Shown here: positions 28,936 through 36,396 of the stretch, piece by piece
Position numbering within the stretch: the first letter of the stretch is position 1
Layout: every line of letters begins with the position of its first letter
Source of the DNA: Actinoplanes sp. SE50/110
GTDB taxonomy: Bacteria; Actinomycetota; Actinomycetes; Mycobacteriales; Micromonosporaceae
Direction: 5' to 3'
NCBI RefSeq assembly: GCF_900119315.1
Contig: NZ_LT827010.1
Span: forward strand, 7,620,001 to 7,684,000
DNA: 64,000 bases
Notes under the pieces: model-generated
What the model was told of the DNA's origin: nothing
What the model saw: the letters and a program-made list of their open reading frames with translations, nothing else
Databases searched by the model: none
Translations under genes and position numbers: made by a program

Positions 28936-31900
28936 TGGGTCGGCACGCCCTGATACTGGGGACGGCGACCTATCACGCTGATCGGAAGCTGACCCCGCTG
29001 CCCGGTGTCCGGCAGGACGTCGAGCAACTGCAGACCCTGCTGGAGACCGATGGCGAGTTCGACAGCGTCACGGCGCGCATCGATCTTCCCGCAGTGCAGA
29101 TGAAACAGCTCGTCGAGGAGTTCTACGGTGCCCGGCTCGCCGGCGATCTCGCACTGTTCTACTACTCCGGCCACGGGGTTCTGCACGGCGACCGGCAGTC
29201 TCTGTTCCTCGGGACGATCGACACCGACACGTCGATCCTCCACACCACTGCGTTCGATGTCGAAGGCATCCTGCGCCATATGCTGAACGACACCAAGGCC
29301 GGCCAGAAGGTGGTTCTTCTGGACTGCTGCTTCTCGGGGTCGTTCACGGCGCGGCATCGGTTCACCGGCGGCGTGCGGCAGGAGCCCCGTCGGCTCAAGC
29401 GGGAACGCGGCACGTTCCTGCTGCAGTCGAGCAGCCATCTGAAGGCCTCGAAGGCGCAAGGTCCGGATCGGCCTTCGCTTTTCACCGAGGTGCTGCTCAC
29501 CGGTCTCCGCGGCGCGGCCCAAGGCACCGCTGAAGACGGCTGGATCACGGCGAGCGACCTCTCTCGGTACGCGATGACGGAGATGTCGCGCCGCCGCCGA
29601 GAGGAGAAGCCGGTCGAGTCGAGCGAGGGTGTCACTGAGCCGATCCCTCTGGTCAGCGGATCTGTCGAGCGCCGGCGACACGTACCCGGCAAACCGGCTG
29701 AGGAGCCGGACGATGCACCGTTCGACACGGAGCGGTGGCGGCGGCTGCTCGGCTACTACGTCAACTGCCTGCAGCGTTCCGCCGTTCTTCAGTTCTTCGT
29801 GGATCCGGTAGCGGGTGACTCGTATGTCCCCGCCCCCGCCGGCCGTGAGGTCGTGTTCTCGGCCAGTGAACCGGTCCGCTTCGGAGAACGAGGACAACAA
29901 CTCGCCAAGGCGGCGGAGGCTGGTGGCCGATCCCTGCAGTACGGCTACCCGGTGGTGACGCTGTCCCCGAAGGGCCGGCAGCAGCTCCATTGGGCGCCGT
30001 TGCTCGTCTGCGATCTGACCGTAGGCGCCGACGGGTTGGCTCATCCCGCACCGCCGCAACCCAGTCCCGCCCTCGTCGACCACTTCCAGTTGTCCGTGGT
30101 CGAGGCCGACGAGTTGCGCGAGGCCGTAGCGGAACGACTCGTTCCCGGCGATCGCCGATCCCTCGCCGACGCCGTGAACCTGGTCGCCAAGGCGTTCGGC
30201 CTCAAGCCGGCCTCGCCACTCGATCCGCAGAACCTGGCCGGCAGGGTTGACCGAGGACCACTCAACCGCGTGCAGAACGCCGGGATGCTGTTCGCCGCCG
30301 GAAGCACCGAGTCCCCCGATCGACAACTGATCGAGGACCTGCAGGAGATCGTCAAGAACGCCGGGAAGATCGCGTCGACCGCTCTCGGCGCGCTGTCGAA
30401 CGCGAACGACGACCCGCGGGTCGAACCTGCGGCCGACGTGCTGACGGTGGCGCCGAGCTCGGTGAACGAGACCCAGGAGGAGATCATCCGGGCTGCGATG
30501 AGCAGGCCGTTGACGGTTGCGCAGGGACCGCCCGGTACCGGTAAGAGCCAGTTGGTCACCGCCTTGCTGGCCACTGCCACGGCGGCCGGGCAGAGCGTGC
30601 TGATCGGCTCGACGAACAACCGGGCCGTCGACGAGGTGGTCGAGCGGGTCACCGCCATGGTCGGCTCCGGCCTGATCCTGCGTACCGGGAACAAGGACTA
30701 CCGGCAGCAGGAACCGCAGTACCTCGCCGAGGTGATGCAGGCGTGGCCGCCACCAGCGGCGGACACGCGCGGCCCGTTCCACGAGCTTCGTCTCGTGGCA
30801 CACGAGATCGAACAGCTGCGGGAAGAACTCGATCACCATCGCCGGCTCGAACGAGATCTCGCCGACCTTGCCTTCGCACGCGACGCGACACTCACCGACA
30901 CGGATGAGCGCACCCTGGCCAAGCTGGTCGACCTCACCGAACGGGCGCTACGGAGCCGCTGGTTCGGATGGTGGTACCGCAGACGGCTACGGTCATCCGG
31001 GGCCTTCGACCGCGATGCGATCACCGTCCTCGGCGAGAGTGCGGTCATCGAGCAATGCTGGCGTGAACGACAGCGGCAACTCGTGGCACTGCCACACGCC
31101 GTTGAGGACGCATGGCAGCGCTTACGGACCTTGCAGCACGACACCAGAGCCGAGCACAGCAAGGAGCTTCTGCGCGCCCAGATCGCCACGCGGGTCAGCG
31201 GAAACACCACCCTGCTCCGCAATCGCGCCGACGAGATGGCCAAGCCGAACGGGAGCAGCTGGACCTACATGTCGGCCCTCGTCAAGGCGCTCCCCGGGTG
31301 GGCGGTCACCGCGAAGTCGGCCCGCCGACTGCAACCCCGGGCCGGCCTGTTCGACCTGGTGATCATCGACGAGGCAGCCCAGTGCACCGTCGCGGACATC
31401 CTGCCGATGCTCTACCGAGCAGAACGCGCCCTCATCATCGGCGACCCACGGCAGCTGACCCCGGTCGTCGAGCTCTCCGCCGACGACGACCGCAGGGAGC
31501 AGGCCCGTGCGGGACTCGGTCACGGCTGGCTGACGAATCGGCGACTGACCTACCGCGACCATTCGGCGTACGAGGCATTCGCCGCCGCAGCGGGAAGCAC
31601 CATCCTGCTCGACGAACACTACCGCTGCCACCCGGAGATCATCGATGCCCCGAACCGGGTGGTCTACCAGAACCGGCTGACCGTACTGACCGACCCGGGT
31701 CGGCTCGCCGCACCGGCCGAACCCGCCACCCGCTGGGTCGACGTGCCCGGCCACTTCACCAAGGGCGCCACCGGATCGGGCCGGAACGCCGACGAGATCC
31801 AGGCCGTGGTGACCGAGGTGCAGCGGGTGCGCAAGGAGTATCCGGAAGCCTCGATCGGCGTCGTGACTCCCCTGGCCGAACAGCAGCGCCATCTCCAGCG

Positions 31901-32492
31901 CGCCCTCCTCGACCAGGGGCTCACCGACAACCTGCTCTGCGCGACCATCCACAAGTTCCAGGGCAGCGAGAAGGACATCATGGTCGTCTCGCCGGTCGGC
32001 GCCCAGGGCATCAGCGAACGCACCCGCGGCTGGCTCGTCAACCAGACCAACCTGTGGAACGTGGCGATCACCCGCGCCCGCTCCCAACTCATCGTCGCCG
32101 GTGACCGGTCATGGTGGTCCGGACAACGCGGTCTGCTGGCCGATCTCGCCAGCCCTACCCGCACGACAGCAGCAGGTACCGATGTCGGCCCACGACCGGC
32201 CGATCGGCTGATCGCCGGCCTTCGCGAGACCGGACTGACAGTGCATTGGGAAACGCCGCTGCCGGGTTACCCCGTCGACTTCACGATCAGCCTCGGCGAC
32301 AAGCGGCTGGCCGTGCTGGTCGACGACCCCGACGGCGATCCGGACGGCCACTCGCTACGAAGGGTGCTGAGCCGCCTGGACATCATCGCCTCCGCCGCAA
32401 CAGTCAAGCGGGTACCGGCATGGCGCTGCCTCGCCGAACCGGAACAGGTTGTGGCTGAGCTGCGTGACGCGATCGGGACAGATCTCCACTGA
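28935..32492 (+). CDS. Caspase-like peptidase fused to UPF1-like SF1 helicase with REase-like tail
   Basis: An 1185-aa fusion. Residues 1-240 are a C14 caspase/metacaspase: H80 in YYSGHG and C132 in LLDCCFSG form the dyad. Residues about 240-500 are a linker region I cannot assign. A superfamily 1 helicase follows: Walker A AQGPPGTGKSQ near 529, GSTNNRAVDEVVERV, Walker B VIIDEAAQCTV near 810, GDPRQLTPV, and the C-terminal VAITRARSQLIVAGD. The last ~95 residues (GYPVDFTISLGDKRLAVLVD) resemble a Vsr/MTES-type endonuclease fold, but the position expected to be the catalytic Glu is Leu. No signal peptide or membrane segment is seen. A helicase sensing aberrant nucleic acid and unleashing the protease is a reasonable model for abortive infection; this is inference. 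Confidence 0.85.
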   Translation: MGRHALILGTATYHADRKLTPLPGVRQDVEQLQTLLETDGEFDSVTARIDLPAVQMKQLVEEFYGARLAGDLALFYYSGHGVLHGDRQSLFLGTIDTDTSILHTTAFDVEGILRHMLNDTKAGQKVVLLDCCFSGSFTARHRFTGGVRQEPRRLKRERGTFLLQSSSHLKASKAQGPDRPSLFTEVLLTGLRGAAQGTAEDGWITASDLSRYAMTEMSRRRREEKPVESSEGVTEPIPLVSGSVERRRHVPGKPAEEPDDAPFDTERWRRLLGYYVNCLQRSAVLQFFVDPVAGDSYVPAPAGREVVFSASEPVRFGERGQQLAKAAEAGGRSLQYGYPVVTLSPKGRQQLHWAPLLVCDLTVGADGLAHPAPPQPSPALVDHFQLSVVEADELREAVAERLVPGDRRSLADAVNLVAKAFGLKPASPLDPQNLAGRVDRGPLNRVQNAGMLFAAGSTESPDRQLIEDLQEIVKNAGKIASTALGALSNANDDPRVEPAADVLTVAPSSVNETQEEIIRAAMSRPLTVAQGPPGTGKSQLVTALLATATAAGQSVLIGSTNNRAVDEVVERVTAMVGSGLILRTGNKDYRQQEPQYLAEVMQAWPPPAADTRGPFHELRLVAHEIEQLREELDHHRRLERDLADLAFARDATLTDTDERTLAKLVDLTERALRSRWFGWWYRRRLRSSGAFDRDAITVLGESAVIEQCWRERQRQLVALPHAVEDAWQRLRTLQHDTRAEHSKELLRAQIATRVSGNTTLLRNRADEMAKPNGSSWTYMSALVKALPGWAVTAKSARRLQPRAGLFDLVIIDEAAQCTVADILPMLYRAERALIIGDPRQLTPVVELSADDDRREQARAGLGHGWLTNRRLTYRDHSAYEAFAAAAGSTILLDEHYRCHPEIIDAPNRVVYQNRLTVLTDPGRLAAPAEPATRWVDVPGHFTKGATGSGRNADEIQAVVTEVQRVRKEYPEASIGVVTPLAEQQRHLQRALLDQGLTDNLLCATIHKFQGSEKDIMVVSPVGAQGISERTRGWLVNQTNLWNVAITRARSQLIVAGDRSWWSGQRGLLADLASPTRTTAAGTDVGPRPADRLIAGLRETGLTVHWETPLPGYPVDFTISLGDKRLAVLVDDPDGDPDGHSLRRVLSRLDIIASAATVKRVPAWRCLAEPEQVVAELRDAIGTDLH

Positions 32493-32556
32493 TCCGATCT
32501 GTCGAGGTCGGGACCTCAGCCGGGCGAGGCCTGGTGCAGCCGTATGGAAAAAACGT

Positions 32557-32574
32557 CATCGGGTGGACCCGATG
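32557..32574 (-). terminator. Hairpin with T-run outside the island
   Basis: A perfect 8-bp stem (32557-32564 with 32567-32574). Read on the minus strand it is followed after three bases by TTTTTT. It could terminate the original tRNA-Val transcript on the far side of the island, or the convergent caspase-helicase mRNA weakly. Confidence 0.35.
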
Positions 32575-32607
32575 CGCGGGCAGCCTCTATCCGATCCTGC
32601 GCTCTCC

Positions 32608-32727
32608 CAGTAAGGACCACAACGGCAAATGCTCGTTACCGAGAATCCGGTAACGAGCATGTGACCTGCTAAAACCTTTGGTGGGCGATACTGGGATCGA
32701 ACCAGTGACCTCTTCCGTGTCAAGGAA
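32608..32727. repeat. Left flanking direct repeat (att region) of the tRNA-Val island
   Basis: About 120 bp that align with 51895-52013. The inner 50 bp (32678-32727) are identical to 51964-52013 and correspond to the 3' half of tRNA-Val(GAC) with its encoded CCA. The outer part is diverged but keeps the same plan: a hairpin (32631-32640 with 32649-32658, 10-bp stem) that would terminate the tRNA transcript. This side is the displaced original tRNA 3' end; the complete tRNA lies at the other end. Confidence 0.85.
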
Positions 32728-32836
32728 CGGCCAACGACCCGCTGACCAGCGGATTGGGCGTTGACCAGCGGACCCAGGCCGCCATTCCCGGCAGGTCAAC
32801 GCTGTTCAGCACCGTTCAACGCCGTCTGAGGCGAGC

Positions 32837-33335
32837 TTGTGCTCCCATATTCGCTCCCACCGTAAACGCGCCCGCGTCCGCCGTGAACTGGCATCCGCCG
32901 GCTACGTCTTCACCCGCAAGGACGGCGAACCGATCAACCTGAGCTACGCCACCACCCGGTTCCGCAAGCTCACCATCCGCGCCGGCCTACCCCCGGTCCG
33001 GCTGCATGACCTGCGCCACGGCGCCGCCTCCCTGGCACGAGGCCTGCGCGGATCTGAAGACGCTGCAGGATTTGCTTGGACACTCCAGCATCGTGGTCAC
33101 CGCCGACACCTACACCAGCGTCCTGCCCGACTCCCAGCGCCGCTGCGCCGACGCGACGGCCGCGTTGGTGCTGGCCGCGGCCCGGCACACCCGCCAACGC
33201 ATCAAGGAGAAAGCGGCGAAGAACCGGCCCACCGGGCGCGCCGGAAAAGAAGCACCTTCGGAGAAATGGCCCACCAGTAAGAAACGAAGCCGCAGGTCAC
33301 GCAGCCGCCGCAACCCGGTCAGTCGCGGAAAGTGA
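32837..33335 (+). pseudogene. Tyrosine integrase remnant (C-terminal catalytic part, frameshifted)
   Basis: The first frame gives ASAGYVFTRKDGEPINLSY and then VRLHDLRHGAASLA, which holds the HxxR catalytic box. The sense then passes to another frame near 33035-33050, continuing DLKTLQDLLGHSSIVVTADTY with the second His region and the catalytic tyrosine, to a basic tail ending at 33335. The N-terminal DNA-binding domains are missing. Both truncation and frameshift make it non-functional. Integrases of this type lie beside their att site, and a tRNA-Arg-like fragment lies about 100 nt downstream. Confidence 0.8.
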
Positions 33336-33845
33336 TGACACCCATGTGCCACCCACTCGCCACCCAACCTCTCTACAAGGCCGGACAACGAGAAAGGCCC
33401 GAACCGCGTTTCCGCAGCTCAGGCCTCAATCGAAGAAGTGCGCCCGAAGGGACTCGAACTTCTAACCTTCAGATCCGTAGTTAGACGCCTAGTAGGCACT
33501 AGCACGCTTCGTAACCTCATTCAAAGAACCTTGTGCCAAAGTCGTCTTGCCAGCTCAGAGGCCGTTCGGGTTTCGGCAGGTCGTGGCCGAGTCACCGAAT
33601 TGCAGGCCGCCAGGACCAGCAGGCCCGACTCGATCGTGCTGGTTTAGCCGCCGTAGTTCTGGAACGGTCGCCGACATCCGATCACCCACGGACCACCCAC
33701 GAACGCCGTCACCTTGAGTAAAGACATCGAGGTGCCATCACGCCGGTGGCATGCGCGACGCTGACCGGCCGAGGCCCCGGCGTGCGGCCGAGATGGGTGG
33801 GGCGACCCCATAGGCTGCTGCGGCCCGCGCCCGCGCCTAAGGGTC
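33336..33845. other. Gene-free stretch with remnants
   Basis: About 510 bp between the integrase remnant and the IS5-type element. It contains an imperfect hairpin at about 33392-33426, the tRNA-Arg 3' fragment (33439-33489), and then sequence in which I see no credible gene. Confidence 0.5.
33439..33489 (-). pseudogene. tRNA-Arg(ACG) 3' fragment, possible second att site
   Basis: On the minus strand the sequence reads as the anticodon arm (loop CTACGGA, anticodon ACG), variable region, T arm with GTTCGAGTCCC and acceptor strand ending GGGCGCA of a tRNA-Arg. The 5' half is absent. Such 3' halves are hallmarks of integrase attachment sites. The fragment lies downstream of the broken integrase, the usual relative position of int and attP, so it may mark a second, older element. 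Confidence 0.6.
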
Positions 33846-34574
33846 TAAGGCGTGTTTTAGAAGCTGACGGTTGATCGATGTTCCGGCGTGGCGGTGATCG
33901 ATAACTGAAGAGGTCTCCGGTATCTGGTTCTGCGACCAAGCAAGAACTTCATACCGGAGACCTCGTGGCCACCTTAGCGGTGACGAGGCGGCATGACTGA
34001 CCGACCGGCAGTGGGCCGTGCTGGCCCCGCTTCTTCCTGCCGCGTCCACGACCGGTCGTCCGCCGAAGTGGGACAAACGGCAGCTCATCGACGCGATCCG
34101 GGGGCGAATCCGGATGGGCACCCCGTGGCGTGACGTCCCTGCCGTCTACCCGCCCTGGCAGACGGTCTACGGCCTGTTCCGCCGCTGGCAGCGTGACGGC
34201 ACCTGGGACCGGATCCTCGCGGCATTGCAGGCCGCCGCCGATACCAACGGCAGGATCATCTGGACGGTCAGCGTCGACTCGATGACCAGCCGCGCCCATC
34301 AGCACGCCGCCGGCGCTCGCACCAAAGGCCTGCATCCCCAGCAAGAAGGACCAGGACGCCCACCGCAAGGCCAAAGGATCCCGCGGCGGACGCCCGCCGA
34401 AGTTCGACAAGGCCCTCTACCGCAAGCGTCACGCCGTCGAGAACAGCATCGCCCGACTCAAGCGCTACCGGGGCATCGCCACCCGCTACGAAAAGCTGGC
34501 AGTCCGGTTCCAAGCCGCCCTGACCATCGTGATCATCGGCGAGTGGCTATGACCAGCTTCCAAAACACGCCTTA
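33846..34574 (+). mobile_element. Degraded IS5-family insertion sequence
   Basis: Ends are 20-bp inverted repeats beginning TAAGGCGTGTTTT, matching at 19 of 20 positions (33846-33865 and 34555-34574). The 729-bp length is shorter than typical members because the transposase gene has an internal deletion. Insertion lies immediately before the phosphoribosyltransferase gene and may have removed its start. Confidence 0.8.
33980..34552 (+). pseudogene. IS5-family transposase, broken
   Basis: The intact part reads LTDRQWAVLAPLLP, GRPPKWDKRQLIDAIRGRI, GTPWRDVP and SVDSMTSRAHQHAAGA, typical of the N-terminal half of IS5/IS427-group transposases. A one-base deletion near 33996 creates a TGA after GTG ACG AGG CGG CA. 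Near 34330 a deletion joins this half in a different frame to the C-terminal end, IPSKKDQDAHRKAKGSRGG through ENSIARLKRYRG to IGEWL at 34552. The middle, including part of the DDE core, is missing. Confidence 0.8.
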
Positions 34575-34580
34575 GGGCGG

Positions 34581-35345
34581 TTGCCGAGTTGGCCCGCTTG
34601 CAGATCTCAAAAAATAAGCGAAGCGGCGGACCGTAAGCCGTCGCCGATCTGCGCGGCCGGGTGGTGCGACATCTGTTTCGGGGCCGTCCGACTGAACCCT
34701 AAGGGCGTTTCGTTTCGTCGATGTCAGCATTGCCGCGGCTATGACGGCGTGCTGGATGGCTACGTGCCGATCGGATCGTCGGTCGCGGACGGACTGGAGT
34801 CCCTGCTGCACCGCTACAACAACTTCGGCCCGGATCACCGATGGCTGGCCGCGCCCCTGGCAGCGCTGACCCGTGGCCTTCTCGTGCGGCACCTGCGCTG
34901 CCTCGAAACCCGCTTCGGCCCCTTGGACTTCGCGACCCACGTCCCGAGCTGGGGAGGCGACCGCCCCTTCGACCCGCTCCCGACCGCCGCCAGCCTCATC
35001 AGCGACTGGCCCGTGCCATGGATCTTCAACCTAATGTCGAAGACCAGGGAGGGGCGTCCGGCGCGTGGTGTCGTGGATTCCTCCTACTTTCGGTTTAACG
35101 CCTCCACCCGGCTGCCGGGGTTGGCGATCCTGCCTGTCGACGACACCTGGACTTCGGGGGCCTCCCTGGTGAGTACCGCGAAAATGCTGCGCGCTCACGG
35201 CGCCGCCCGGATCGTAGGCCTCACGGTCGGCCGGCAGCTCACCGAGGGCTTTGGCAGCTCCGATGCGGTGAAGGCGGCGCTCCGCGATATGGCGTTCCTC
35301 CCGCGGATCTGCGTGATCTGCAGCTGGAGGGCAACCCGCCGGTGA
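34581..35345 (+). CDS. ComF-like phosphoribosyltransferase with zinc ribbon (5' end uncertain)
   Basis: The frame is open from TTG 34581, only 7 nt after the IS5 end. It contains a zinc ribbon (CDIC and CQHC, 22 residues apart) and a C-terminal phosphoribosyltransferase core with the PRPP-type loop VDDTWTSGASLVSTAKMLRA and VGLTVGRQL. The double acidic VDD and TSGAS are close to the ComF/amidophosphoribosyltransferase consensus. The protein resembles a family of about 230-250-aa phosphoribosyltransferases often seen on actinobacterial integrative elements. No in-frame ATG or GTG precedes the zinc ribbon, so the IS may have truncated the gene. The substrate is unknown. The last residues (ICVICSWRATRR) look out of frame. 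Confidence 0.65.
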   Translation: MPSWPACRSQKISEAADRKPSPICAAGWCDICFGAVRLNPKGVSFRRCQHCRGYDGVLDGYVPIGSSVADGLESLLHRYNNFGPDHRWLAAPLAALTRGLLVRHLRCLETRFGPLDFATHVPSWGGDRPFDPLPTAASLISDWPVPWIFNLMSKTREGRPARGVVDSSYFRFNASTRLPGLAILPVDDTWTSGASLVSTAKMLRAHGAARIVGLTVGRQLTEGFGSSDAVKAALRDMAFLPRICVICSWRATRR

Positions 35346-35550
35346 GCCGGCGGCGATCACCGGCTTACCGGCGGGGGTGTCCTTATGGGTTTCGTCAAGC
35401 AGCGAGGGGCTGTTCTGCCGGTCGTGGTTGGTAGGGCTGGTGCTCGCGGATGGAACCGGCCAGGTGCGACCGGTCCCATTTCATTCCAAGCCGACACCTC
35501 ATCCGCCAACCGCTAGCATCTCGCGAGCACGGCCGCGTCACCGAGTTCAT

Positions 35551-36237
35551 CTATTTCGCACCAGATTCAATTAAAGCACGAATCCTACTATTAGCTTCCG
35601 CCGCAGCGGCAGAGGAGTCGCGGGCACAGTAAAGCAATTCATTCTGGCCGCTTCTGAAATCCTCACCAAGTACCGTCAGGTAGCTCGCAGCGAATTGCCG
35701 CATCTCCCCATCAGGCCATTCCTGTACCGCAGCCATCGCCCTGACTAGGAACGCCTCAGGGTCCGGTATCAATACATGCCGTTTGTCAGCAGGCAGCTTC
35801 TGCTTCCGCAGGTCTACTCCAGCACGGAAGCCGCCACCAAGCATCGTCGCGCCTGTTAGATCATTGCCACTTATCTCGTTAACGATTCCCTCATAGGAAC
35901 CAAACACCGTTAGTTTGTCCAGTCGCCCAGTAAATACGCAGTCTACGAAATCTACGTTGTGACACATCCAACTCTGCGCCGTCACATCCCTGAAGCTGCA
36001 ATTCTCGAATCGAACATACCCAAGCATCACACCGGAGAAATGAGATCCGTCAAACGAGCAGTCAGAGAAGACGCTCTGCACGCTACCCTCTCCCAGCGCA
36101 CCGCCCGTTACGCGCAAGTTTTTGAAGGAGCAGTCATCAAACTTACTCGAAGTCACTGACAGCCACTCGAGCTTCCGGCTGCCGAAGTCATATCGCTGGA
36201 ACCTCTCGCCGCTTATCCAAAGCATCTTATCGTTCAC
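35551..36237 (-). CDS. Pentapeptide-repeat-like protein, probable immunity for the RHS toxin
   Basis: A 228-aa protein with degenerate pentapeptide repeats of the A(D/N)LxF type between residues about 25 and 100: FDDCSFKNLR, FSDCSFDGSHFSG, FENCSFRDV and FVDCVFTG. Such repeats build a right-handed quadrilateral beta-helix. It lies directly downstream of the RHS toxin gene on the same strand, where the immunity gene of a polymorphic toxin is expected, and has markedly lower GC than the backbone. The GTG at 36237 is chosen because TACAAT ends 6 nt upstream (leaderless); TTG 36255 and ATG 36225 are alternatives. The C-terminal half is helical and not assigned. Confidence 0.65.
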   Translation of the reverse strand: MNDKMLWISGERFQRYDFGSRKLEWLSVTSSKFDDCSFKNLRVTGGALGEGSVQSVFSDCSFDGSHFSGVMLGYVRFENCSFRDVTAQSWMCHNVDFVDCVFTGRLDKLTVFGSYEGIVNEISGNDLTGATMLGGGFRAGVDLRKQKLPADKRHVLIPDPEAFLVRAMAAVQEWPDGEMRQFAASYLTVLGEDFRSGQNELLYCARDSSAAAAEANSRIRALIESGAK

Positions 36238-36243
36238 GGATGC

Positions 36244-36249
36244 ATTGTA
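36244..36249 (-). promoter_or_regulatory. -10 box of the immunity-like gene
   Basis: TACAAT on the minus strand, 6 nt before GTG 36237, gives a leaderless transcript. It lies beyond the terminator that separates this gene from the toxin gene, so the gene can be expressed on its own. Confidence 0.45.
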
Positions 36250-36304
36250 GCGCAAAGGAGGCGTGATATCGGTCTAACTATCCAATCGCGCCGCTTACAA
36301 GGTT

Positions 36305-36335
36305 GGGCTCTCTGCGGCAAGTTCGCAGAGAGCCC
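36305..36335 (-). terminator. Hairpin between RHS toxin and immunity gene
   Basis: A perfect 12-bp stem (36305-36316 with 36324-36335) with a 7-nt loop, about 60 nt after the toxin stop and 70 nt before the next gene on the same strand. Confidence 0.6.
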
Positions 36336-36396
36336 AGGAGCCCAAGAAAGCAATATCGCTAATTAATATTGGACGCGCAGTGCACGGGCGAGGCTC

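Noticed and set aside
33438..33647. 69-codon frame beginning RPKGLELLTF
   Set aside because: This phrase is the translation of a tRNA-Arg 3' end, a well-known spurious call; the DNA is annotated as a tRNA fragment instead.
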